DNA of 12,156 bases from UASB124 sp964446935 (GTDB lineage: Bacteria > Babelota > Babeliae > Babelales > RVW-14). Under the pieces are notes generated by a model. The model was given only the letters and a program-made list of their open reading frames with translations, was not told the origin of the DNA and made no database searches. The position numbers and the translations under genes are program-made. The stretch is taken from contig CAYUQI010000031.1 in NCBI GenBank assembly GCA_964446935.1, positions 1-12,156 of the forward strand, written 5' to 3'. Below are positions 1 to 5,756 of this stretch, piece by piece (within the stretch, counting starts at the first letter, position 1; each line of letters begins with the position of its first letter).

Positions 1-2
1 CT

Positions 3-551
3 AAAAAATTAATAGATAAAAAAGAATTTGAGTCGGTTACCCCTACAGCAATGTTCCATTTTGGGGCCATCAAAGACATCGACAATATCCTATTGGATCT
101 GATAAAGAAAGAGTTTCCATCAACACATGTTAACCACATATACACAGAAGGCATACAACCAAATCAGTGCCAAACCATACAGGGGTTATTTTTGGAAGTT
201 TCGGAACAGGCGATATTTCTACATACACCCTGGGGAAAAAGACAGCTTATTAGTAAATTCGGAGGACACTTGGATTTGATTTTGAAAACATTTCTTGCTT
301 CGCTTGATACCGAATTGTATATGAAACATGACGGCAAAAATTACTTTGGTATAAAGATATTCTCAGCATATTCTCTTTATAAAATAAAAGCTGTGAAAGG
401 GAAAAAACTTCCAGCGGCTGTCCAACGACCTTGTGACTTTAGTTTTTCCGAGTATAAAACGTGGATCGAAGATGAAACAGTTCAGAAAGTTTGGAATAAG
501 TTGGAAATTGCATATAAAGAAAATCCCAAGCTGTTTGAATTATCTGAATAA
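3..551 (+). CDS. hypothetical protein, 5'-truncated by window edge
   Basis: I do not recognise this protein. The frame is open from the first complete codon (position 3) to the TAA at 549-551. The first ATG is at 51, but no Shine-Dalgarno sequence precedes it (the upstream bases are CCCTACAGCA), so the gene most likely starts outside the window and only its C-terminal ~182 residues are seen. The visible part is soluble and mixed alpha/beta in composition, with no signal peptide or membrane segment and no motif I can name. It contains an aromatic and basic stretch (HTPWGKRQL) and ends in a charged helical tail (KVWNKLEIAYKENPKLFELSE region). It converges on the GDPD gene with only 11 bp between the stop codons and no clear terminator. 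If translation does begin at ATG 51, the product is 166 aa. Confidence 0.7.
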   Translation, partial: KKLIDKKEFESVTPTAMFHFGAIKDIDNILLDLIKKEFPSTHVNHIYTEGIQPNQCQTIQGLFLEVSEQAIFLHTPWGKRQLISKFGGHLDLILKTFLASLDTELYMKHDGKNYFGIKIFSAYSLYKIKAVKGKKLPAAVQRPCDFSFSEYKTWIEDETVQKVWNKLEIAYKENPKLFELSE

Positions 552-562
552 CACATTGGCAT

Positions 563-1330
563 TTACACCACGCTTTCCTTTGCCATGGAAGCAGCGAAAG
601 CTTGCTTTTTAATTGCGTCCTGTTTGGCAATCTCCATCCACATCGTTTTGACGACATCAGGATAATCAACCATGATAGCATCAGTACCGATCTGATAAAG
701 CATTTCGATTGTTTCTTTGCTTTCACTTGGTGTCCATACCCACAGTTGTAATCCCCTCGATTTAATATCTTGTGCTAGAGATTGAGAAAAACAGTTTTCA
801 ACATTAATTAAACACACACCATACGCGTTCATGTCCTGAGCAAACTGTGCAAAGTTATACGGAACGCAGATAACAGACGGGATAAGTTTGATAAATGGAA
901 CACGCTCATGAAGTTTTCGTAACTCTTCATGTTGAAAACCGGTTGCATAAAACTGCTCTTGTCTCCAACCTTTTGCGTTCACATACTCAAATATTGTCTC
1001 AGCCAAACCACAAGCAACGCCCTCTTCTTTGATATCAATCACAACCTTGGTTTTGGCATCAAGGGTATCAAGCACCTCAGCAAATGTTGGAATTTTGCCG
1101 CCACCTTTTACATGCAAAGCTTTCAACTCTTCAAGCGTCTTGGTTTTTATCAACCCTGTACCATCAGTTGTTCTATCAACATGAGCATCGTGCATAACAA
1201 CCAAGTCCCCAGACTTACACGCATACACGTCAAATTCCACCGCCTCAACGTTCAACTCGACGGCCTTTTTAAACGAACTCGCGGTGTTTTCTGGTACATA
1301 TCCAGACGCACCACGATGAGCGATGATCAT
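563..1330 (-). CDS. glycerophosphodiester phosphodiesterase (GDPD family)
   Basis: This enzyme should hydrolyse glycerophosphodiesters to glycerol-3-phosphate and an alcohol, and is probably cytoplasmic since no signal peptide is seen. Numbered from the chosen start, the family motifs run in order: HRGASG at residues 5-10, PEN(T) at 13-16, the metal-ligand pair in EFD (E32, D34), the catalytic HD (H47), DRTTDGTG, IPTFAEVL near 80-87, DIKEE near 99-103 (Asp where the family usually has Glu), WVWTPSE, and the terminal DAIMVDYPD. The length of 255 aa is normal. The start at 1330 is chosen because GAGG sits 8 nt upstream and the Met directly precedes IIAHRG. The longer reading from 1381 adds 17 residues, lacks a ribosome site, and takes its ATG from inside a repeat element. 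The gene converges with the truncated gene at 3-551. The family call is firm; the exact substrate is unknown. Confidence 0.92.
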   Translation of the reverse strand: MIIAHRGASGYVPENTASSFKKAVELNVEAVEFDVYACKSGDLVVMHDAHVDRTTDGTGLIKTKTLEELKALHVKGGGKIPTFAEVLDTLDAKTKVVIDIKEEGVACGLAETIFEYVNAKGWRQEQFYATGFQHEELRKLHERVPFIKLIPSVICVPYNFAQFAQDMNAYGVCLINVENCFSQSLAQDIKSRGLQLWVWTPSESKETIEMLYQIGTDAIMVDYPDVVKTMWMEIAKQDAIKKQAFAASMAKESVV

Positions 1331-1374
1331 AGTATGGTCCTCACAAAACATTGATGGTACTTTCATGCAAATTT

Positions 1375-1450
1375 TTGTCATGCTGAACTCGTTTCAGCAT
1401 CCATTCGATATTAATACAAAGTAGATCCTGAAACAAGTTCAGGATGACAA
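1375..1450. repeat. doublet of inverted palindromes (REPIN-like), copy 1
   Basis: Two 27-nt arms (1375-1401 and 1424-1450) lie in inverted orientation around a ~22-nt spacer, both ending in TTGTCAT at the outside. Each arm is itself a small hairpin: TGCTGAA/TTCAGCA on the left and TCCTGAA/TTCAGGA on the right, each with a 5-nt loop. A second copy with almost identical arms but a much shorter spacer lies at 10773-10834. The arrangement resembles REP doublets (REPINs). The outer edge supplies a spurious in-frame ATG (1379-1381) to the neighbouring GDPD frame. Confidence 0.8.
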
Positions 1451-1581
1451 AGGAAAGAACTCTTCAATTAGTAACTTCAATACACCAAGTGCAATACGCA
1501 CATCTTCCAACAAATCAACCAACTTTTCCTCCTTCAAGAAACATAATTTCTAGCTTTTCTTAAATTTCTTGATTAATTTTA

Positions 1582-1610
1582 TTGATATCGTCACAGTTAT
1601 AGAAAATAAA
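1582..1610 (+). promoter_or_regulatory. putative promoter of the small basic protein gene
   Basis: TTGATA (1582-1587), a 17-bp spacer and AATAAA (1605-1610) give a plausible sigma70-type promoter about 36 bp upstream of the ATG at 1646. The match to consensus is only moderate in an AT-rich gap, so this is tentative. Confidence 0.35.
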
Positions 1611-1645
1611 AGGCCCTCATTTATTATGAAAGGAGATTAATAATC

Positions 1646-1849
1646 ATGGCCTTCAGTATTAAATCCAAAAAAAGCGGAAAAATGTATTACCTGCATTCCA
1701 AAGAGGTAAAACTCAAGGGTGGCCGTAAACAAACCATCTTTTACTTTGCTGGCAAAGCTGGCAAAGATGCCATTGATGCATTGCCAAAGGGTTATGAAAC
1801 AATGGAAAACAAGCGAACCGGCCTTCCTATGTTGCGAAAGAAAAAATAA
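1646..1849 (+). CDS. small basic conserved hypothetical protein (67 aa)
   Basis: The protein is 67 aa, strongly basic (about a quarter Lys/Arg) and has no signal peptide or membrane segment. The start is supported by AAGGAG ten bases upstream of the ATG. It reads as one compact domain: a basic N-terminus (SIKSKKSGKMYYLH), a KEVKLKGGRKQTIFYF strand-rich core, an acidic/aliphatic KDAIDALPKGYE segment, and a KRTGLPMLRKKK tail. From memory, short proteins with this YYLH...LKGGRKQTI(F/Y)YFA...LPKGY...TGLPMLKK pattern recur in CPR and other reduced bacterial genomes without an assigned function; I could not check this. The basic composition would suit nucleic-acid or ribosome binding, which is inference only. 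A perfect 9-bp hairpin (1845-1853 with 1857-1865) spans the stop codon. The gene converges on arfB. Confidence 0.85.
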   Translation: MAFSIKSKKSGKMYYLHSKEVKLKGGRKQTIFYFAGKAGKDAIDALPKGYETMENKRTGLPMLRKKK

Positions 1850-1865
1850 AGCCGTTGGCTTTATT
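1845..1865 (+). other. hairpin over the stop codon of the small basic gene
   Basis: AATAAAGCC (1845-1853), loop GTT and GGCTTTATT (1857-1865) form a perfect 9-bp stem that includes the TAA stop codon at 1847-1849. No T-run follows, so it is not a good intrinsic terminator on its own. It may protect the mRNA 3' end. Confidence 0.4.
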
Positions 1866-1912
1866 CTGCCGAAGCCCATCTTGAGGCGAAGGCGAATAAT
1901 TCGCATACATTT

Positions 1913-2338
1913 TTAGAAATACTTTTCGCGGCGCATTTTTTTGAGTGCGCCGCGATGTTTTTTTGCCTCCAACCGAGACTGTTTGGCTGCTTTTGACACA
2001 CGCGTTGCCATTCGTTTTTTAGGAACATACAAAGCCTTGCTCACTTCTATAGCAAGACGGTTCAATGCTTGTTCTTTATTCTGTTGCTGACTACGCGATG
2101 AACTATCGTGAATAATTAAATCACCCTCAGCGGTTAATCGCGACTGCAGGTTTTGCAAAACTCGAGCCTTTTGCACCTCATTGAGTGCTTGTGTCGTCAA
2201 TACATTCCATCGCACCGTTATACGTGTATCAGTTCTATTAACATGCTGACCACCAGGCCCCCCTGCCCTACTTGTGGTAATCTCAAGTTCATGGCCAGGA
2301 ATGACGATTCCATTTTTAACAGACACATCTTGTTTCAT
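1913..2338 (-). CDS. arfB: alternative ribosome-rescue factor ArfB (peptidyl-tRNA hydrolase)
   Basis: ArfB (YaeJ) enters stalled ribosomes that lack a codon in the A site and hydrolyses peptidyl-tRNA. The 141-aa length matches the family. The release-factor catalytic loop is intact: AGGPGGQHVNR, with GGQ at residues 29-31, followed by the family's T.I.VRW strand. The C-terminus carries the long basic tail (roughly residues 105-140, RVSKAAKQSRLEAKKHRG and beyond) that threads into the empty mRNA channel in ArfB and separates it from codon-reading RF1/RF2. There is no codon-recognition domain. The start is supported by an AGGAGG/AAGGG purine stretch 5-11 nt upstream. The gene diverges from the HIT gene and converges on the small basic gene; its last codons contain a GC-rich hairpin that may serve the opposite strand. 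Confidence 0.95.
   Translation of the reverse strand: MKQDVSVKNGIVIPGHELEITTSRAGGPGGQHVNRTDTRITVRWNVLTTQALNEVQKARVLQNLQSRLTAEGDLIIHDSSSRSQQQNKEQALNRLAIEVSKALYVPKKRMATRVSKAAKQSRLEAKKHRGALKKMRREKYF
1927..1964 (+). terminator. putative intrinsic terminator embedded in the arfB 3' end
   Basis: CGCGGCGCA (1927-1935) and TGCGCCGCG (1946-1954) form a perfect 9-bp GC-rich stem around a 10-nt loop. On the plus strand it is followed by ATG and seven T. It is therefore oriented to stop transcripts of the small basic gene, about 80 bp past its stop codon. The same bases encode the R-G-A-L-K-K-M-R-R tail of ArfB on the other strand, so the stem could also be a by-product of coding. Confidence 0.5.
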
Positions 2339-2390
2339 GACAACCCTTTCCTCCTAATCAAGAAATATCCCTTACGCGCCTCTATTTTAA

Positions 2391-2399
2391 TGCTATAAA
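2391..2399 (+). promoter_or_regulatory. extended -10 promoter of the HIT gene
   Basis: TGCTATAAA (2391-2399) is a good extended -10 element (TGnTATAAA) placed 54 bp before the HIT start codon. There is no convincing -35 hexamer, as expected for extended -10 promoters. Confidence 0.45.
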
Positions 2400-2452
2400 A
2401 CATTTGCTACTATGAAGACTATCATTTTTCCTAAAAACAGAAGGCCTGTATT

Positions 2453-2998
2453 ATGAAAATAACTTTTAAAAGAATCCTTTTAGGCTCATTAGGCATCATT
2501 ATTTTAATCATAGGGTTTGCGTGGTGGAATAGTGGACGAGAAATAAATACAACTAAACCATGTGCCTTTTGCGATCCTAACGTCATAGAAACACACACTT
2601 TTTATGAAGATGCCTTAGTCAGAGGATTTTGTTCCTATAAACCTATACAACCTGGACATTGTTTAGTTACCGTTAAACGGCACATTGAAAGATTTGAAGA
2701 TGTCACCGATGAAGAACTTGTCGCTATGGGGAAATTGATAAAAAAAATTAATGCGGCAATTCAAAAGATCAATGGCCCTTCGGCGTATCTTCTTATGCAA
2801 AAGAACGGGAAAGATGTGGGCCAAACGGTTCCTCATGTTCATATACATTACATTCCTAGAAATGAAACCGATTCTCAGAAAGCGCCAACCTGGGGACTGT
2901 TATGGCCGTTCGTAATAGACCCGTTCAAAAAACCACTTCCTCGTGAAAAACATATGGAATGGGTTGAGAAAATGAAAAAGGCATTGGCGAGTACCTAA
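2453..2998 (+). CDS. HIT-family protein with an N-terminal membrane anchor
   Basis: HIT (histidine triad) proteins are nucleotide hydrolases or transferases acting on the alpha-phosphate of substrates such as Ap4A or AMP-lysine. The signature HVHIHYIPR is present, with the triad histidines at 128, 130 and 132. An upstream CAFC (C37, C40) plus H77 resembles the zinc site of many bacterial HIT proteins. The unusual part is the N-terminus: residues 2-7 are basic (KITFKR) and residues 8-25 form a hydrophobic helix (ILLGSLGIIILIIGFAWW), predicting a single membrane anchor with the HIT domain outside the cytoplasm by the positive-inside rule. AGAAGG lies 8 nt upstream of the ATG, and the next Met (92) is inside the fold, so the anchor is not a start-site artefact. 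The C-terminus extends beyond the HIT core (W-rich, then KHMEWVEKMKKAL). It ends at a shared terminator. Confidence 0.88.
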   Translation: MKITFKRILLGSLGIIILIIGFAWWNSGREINTTKPCAFCDPNVIETHTFYEDALVRGFCSYKPIQPGHCLVTVKRHIERFEDVTDEELVAMGKLIKKINAAIQKINGPSAYLLMQKNGKDVGQTVPHVHIHYIPRNETDSQKAPTWGLLWPFVIDPFKKPLPREKHMEWVEKMKKALAST

Positions 2999-3023
2999 GT
3001 AGTTGATTCTAGTAAAGAACAAC

Positions 3024-3056
3024 AAAAAGCCTCGGCATTATCTGTCGAGGCTTTTT
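3024..3056. terminator. bidirectional intrinsic terminator
   Basis: AAAAAGCCTCG (3024-3034) pairs perfectly with CGAGGCTTTTT (3046-3056), an 11-bp stem with an 11-nt loop. It ends in T5 on the plus strand and in T5 on the minus strand, so it can stop the HIT gene (stop 2998) and the convergent HKD gene (stop 3078). Confidence 0.9.
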
Positions 3057-3077
3057 ATCATCCTATAAACTATGACT

Positions 3078-4112
3078 CTAATGTACATCATCACCCGTCT
3101 CATCACGTTTTCTTTTCTTTAAATTTTGTTGATCGGGATCTTGCGTTATTTGAAGCCGTGATGATGATGGTAGTAATTCATCACAAAACTCGTCGAAAAA
3201 GCCATCATACATTTCTTTGTTTTTCACAACCATAACATTTTCACAATTATTGTTATTTGCATTGAGAGTCCAATTATATGATCCATTCCATACAATATCA
3301 CCATCAATAAGAGCAAATTTGTGATGCATGATAGCTTTTTGCCTATCAGTATTCCAAACAAACACCTTAATTCCACACGTTATCAAAAACTGTATCGCTC
3401 GATCATCTTTCGTACAATGGTCACAAATAACCCACACATCAAGCCCTCTTACTTTAGCCCTCGCCAATGCCCTAGCAATGTCCATAGCTCTCAACTGATA
3501 CATCGCTATGTATATACTGCTCTGTGCAGCATTTATATAATCTATTAAATAGGCACTAATGTTATCCCTTGATGAAATATAACACTGCATAATACCATTA
3601 ATACCAAAGGCGCTTTTTTTATTGACAGGTACGGTAGCTGTAGAAGATGAACTGGATGAAGAAGCCACTACGGGTTGACCATGAACCGGCTCAATACCCA
3701 GGTCAGACAGCGGTTCATCACCAGAATAATCCGCCTCGATCCGATCTATCAAGGTGCAAAGATCAGCCTCTTGGTCGGCGACATCTTTCGATGTCGCATC
3801 GCCTACAAAGACGCTCTTTTTATTGGCAGGCATGGTAGTCGTAGAAGACGAACTGGTTGAAGAAGCCGCTATGGATTGATCATGAGCTGGTTCAACACCT
3901 ATATCAGACGACGGTTCATCAACCGAAACTCCATCACCAAAATAATCTTCCTCGAACCGATCCATCCAGGCGCAAAGATAAGCATCTTGGGTGGCGACAT
4001 CTTTCGATACTGTAGTTCCTACAGGTGAAGACTTTTGGTCCATGGCATAGCCACAGATATGAACAAGAAATAATCCTGAAAATAATACATACATTAACTT
4101 AATTTTAGTCAT
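3078..4112 (-). CDS. exported phospholipase D-like (single HKD) protein with duplicated Ser-rich module
   Basis: This is a 344-aa protein with a Sec signal peptide (basic MTKIK, hydrophobic 6-20, likely cleavage after GYA at 21-23). Residues 31-102 and 103-169 are two diverged copies of one module: a VG..(T)SKDVA helix, an acidic D(R).E.DY.GD stretch, GIEP, then a poly-Ser/Thr linker ending in NKKS. Residues ~171-312 form one PLD domain of the Nuc/PLD6 type, with HxKxxxxD as H263, K265, D270 and the GSYN motif at 277-280. Single-HKD enzymes work as dimers on nucleic acids or phosphodiester lipids. The tail contains KKRKRDE (332-338), similar to a monopartite nuclear localisation signal. The start at 4112 has GGAGG 7 nt upstream and a promoter at 4143-4171; a longer reading from 4163 would begin upstream of that promoter's start point. 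Substrate and destination are inference. Confidence 0.85.
   Translation of the reverse strand: MTKIKLMYVLFSGLFLVHICGYAMDQKSSPVGTTVSKDVATQDAYLCAWMDRFEEDYFGDGVSVDEPSSDIGVEPAHDQSIAASSTSSSSTTTMPANKKSVFVGDATSKDVADQEADLCTLIDRIEADYSGDEPLSDLGIEPVHGQPVVASSSSSSSTATVPVNKKSAFGINGIMQCYISSRDNISAYLIDYINAAQSSIYIAMYQLRAMDIARALARAKVRGLDVWVICDHCTKDDRAIQFLITCGIKVFVWNTDRQKAIMHHKFALIDGDIVWNGSYNWTLNANNNNCENVMVVKNKEMYDGFFDEFCDELLPSSSRLQITQDPDQQNLKKRKRDETGDDVH
3606..4022 (-). repeat. diverged tandem duplication inside the HKD gene
   Basis: Two adjacent in-frame units (3807-4022 and 3606-3806, about 72 and 67 codons) encode related sequence: both carry SKDVA, an acidic helix, GIEP, a serine run and NKKS. DNA similarity is still visible, for example around TAGAAGA(T/C)GAACTGG. 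The units differ by small in-frame deletions. Confidence 0.8.
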
Positions 4113-4142
4113 CCCGAAACCTCCAATTTTAACTAAATAAAC

Positions 4143-4171
4143 ATTATTCTTATGATATCTCACTTTGCCAA
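4143..4171 (-). promoter_or_regulatory. promoter of the exported HKD gene
   Basis: On the minus strand, TTGGCA (4171-4166) is followed by a 17-bp spacer and AATAAT (4148-4143). Each hexamer matches five of six sigma70 consensus positions. The predicted start is near 4136, giving a leader of about 24 nt that contains the GGAGG ribosome site. The -35 box lies in one unit of the 20-bp tandem duplication. Confidence 0.65.
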
Positions 4172-4204
4172 AAACCTCAAAAAATTGCCAAAAACCTCAA
4201 AAAA
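4165..4204. repeat. perfect 20-bp tandem duplication over the HKD promoter
   Basis: TTGCCAAAAACCTCAAAAAA occurs twice in direct succession (4165-4184 and 4185-4204) with no mismatch. On the minus strand each unit ends in TTTTTGGCAA, so the -35 box TTGGCA and its upstream A/T tract exist in two copies. The shared gap between the divergent HKD and WD40 genes (4113-4498) otherwise holds only AT-rich sequence without a convincing gene. Confidence 0.9.
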
Positions 4205-4498
4205 ACAATTACTCATTGAAATTACTAATAAATTCGACCCAAAACAGCTCTTTTTAACCATTAACCCTCATATCGTTTGCTGCTTACAAATGGATAGAGT
4301 AAACAGAACACCCATTATTTAATCTTGTAAAATATAAAGCACCACCACTGTCGTAATTTTCGATAAAAAAAAATCCCATGCACGCGCATCATTTAGAGTC
4401 ATTTTCTCACATGATCCCATCTGAGCAGCTACCCTGATATACTAAATTATACATAGTGGGGAATTTTTATGGGATTATATTCTTTGGGGGAGCCGCTA

Positions 4499-5638
4499 AT
4501 GAAGTTCTTACGAAGCCTGTTGTCCGTCATGTGTATTTTTATAAGTTCAACAACTATACTAAAAGCAATGGATGAACTCACACCGTTACTAGGAAATCTT
4601 TCCATCAACAGCCAAGATCTTCCCGTAGTACATGGACTCTGCCCGCTTCTAATGAAAACAATCAACAATAATCCCATATTCTTATCCGGTAATTGGATAA
4701 CATCCGTTGCTCTTTCAGCAAACGGAACATTTGCTGTTGTTTGTACAGCATTCCATGACACTCAAGTAATCAACCTAGTAGAAGGCACAACCACCGTCCT
4801 TAAGGCAAAAAAACTAATGAAATTCTATGCGCTAACATCAGCAATATCACCAGATGGAAAATATGTTGCCCTAGCAACATGTTCTGATTTATTCATATTT
4901 GACACAACAACACAGAAATGTATATGGACTCACACAAGCAAAGCTCGTGTAACATCAATAGCCATAGAAAACATAAAAGTGAACAATGCAATAATCCCCA
5001 CAGTAATCATACTATCGGGAAATAAAATGAGCACGTTAAAGCGCTTAAGTCTTGTCACTGGTGAATGTCTGCAACACCAAAAAATCCAAAATACATATGC
5101 CGCTTTATCTGCAACCGGAAAATTTTGTGTAAATATAAATAGAAATCAACAGCAGGCATGCATGGTGAAATTTAATTTAGAAACTAGAAAACTAGAAGAG
5201 TTTCCATTCGCTTATCAGGATAATGCGACTTCTTTTGCCATATCAGCAACAGGAAAGATTCTTGCTGTTGGCAACAAAAACGACAATTTAGTCACAATAT
5301 ATGATCTCGAAGCACAAAAACGTTTCTGCTTAACGAAAAAATCCGAAGGCGCAACTATTTTTTCTGTAGCAATCTCTGCCGATGAAAAATTTTTAATTGC
5401 AGGTTCATCTGATGGAACCGTGAAAATTTGGGACCTCGCGTGGCATCAAAACCTTTCTTCTGCACAACTCACGCTCATTATCAAAAAAATTATTTCCCTA
5501 CAAAAAAAGAAAGATTTCAGCAAGAGCGATACGGAGAAAGAGATCTGGAAAACCATACCTGAATACATCAAAAATAATATACATATGCTCGCGCAATATG
5601 GGGAAAAATCATCCTCGTCGTCATACCTTATGTTATAA
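4499..5638 (+). CDS. exported WD40-repeat protein
   Basis: This is a 379-aa protein with an N-terminal signal peptide (MKFLRSLLSV then a hydrophobic stretch, likely cleavage after ILKA near residue 23). Most of the chain consists of WD40-type blades, recognised by recurring (S)xAIS.DGKYVA/LAxG..D..V.IWD patterns, for example SAISPDGKYVALAT near 114-127 and the clear last blade SVAISADEKFLIAGSSDG.VKIWDL ending near 313. About five or six blades are visible, some weak, so the propeller may use diverged blades. A helical charged tail (~314-365, LTLIIKKIISLQKKK...IWKTIPEYIKNNI) and a Ser5 stretch follow. I recall similar propeller-plus-tail proteins from Dependentiae, unverified. WD40 proteins usually form protein-binding scaffolds. 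GGGGGAG 6 nt before the ATG at 4499 supports this start over the one at 4469, which would put ten residues before the signal peptide. It diverges from the HKD gene. Confidence 0.85.
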   Translation: MKFLRSLLSVMCIFISSTTILKAMDELTPLLGNLSINSQDLPVVHGLCPLLMKTINNNPIFLSGNWITSVALSANGTFAVVCTAFHDTQVINLVEGTTTVLKAKKLMKFYALTSAISPDGKYVALATCSDLFIFDTTTQKCIWTHTSKARVTSIAIENIKVNNAIIPTVIILSGNKMSTLKRLSLVTGECLQHQKIQNTYAALSATGKFCVNINRNQQQACMVKFNLETRKLEEFPFAYQDNATSFAISATGKILAVGNKNDNLVTIYDLEAQKRFCLTKKSEGATIFSVAISADEKFLIAGSSDGTVKIWDLAWHQNLSSAQLTLIIKKIISLQKKKDFSKSDTEKEIWKTIPEYIKNNIHMLAQYGEKSSSSSYLML

Positions 5639-5693
5639 AAACAATATATGTAGCTTATTACAATGATAGGCACTTCCTTAACACTTTTCGGTT

Positions 5694-5723
5694 TTGATGA
5701 TATAAGACAGATATTGTTATAGA
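5694..5723 (+). promoter_or_regulatory. weak putative promoter of the small exported protein gene
   Basis: TTGATG (5694-5699), an 18-bp spacer and TATAGA (5718-5723) each match four of six consensus bases. The position, 34 bp before the GTG start, is sensible, but the match is weak. Confidence 0.3.
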
Positions 5724-5756
5724 TTCGATTTTTATCACCATCTAAGGAGGCTTATC

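Noticed and set aside
929..1354. Plus-strand open frame opposite the GDPD gene.
   Set aside because: It is antisense to a protein with a full set of catalytic motifs and has no coding signature of its own.
1719..1916. Plus-strand frame overlapping the small basic gene.
   Set aside because: It is a shifted reading of the better-supported frame at 1646-1849, without its own ribosome site.
4113..4163. Longer start for the exported HKD protein at 4163.
   Set aside because: The -10 box at 4143-4148 and the predicted start near 4136 lie downstream of it, and it would bury the signal peptide. GGAGG supports 4112.
4469..4498. Longer start for the WD40 protein at 4469.
   Set aside because: It would put ten residues before a normal signal peptide, and the purine-rich GGGGGAG fits the ATG at 4499 better.
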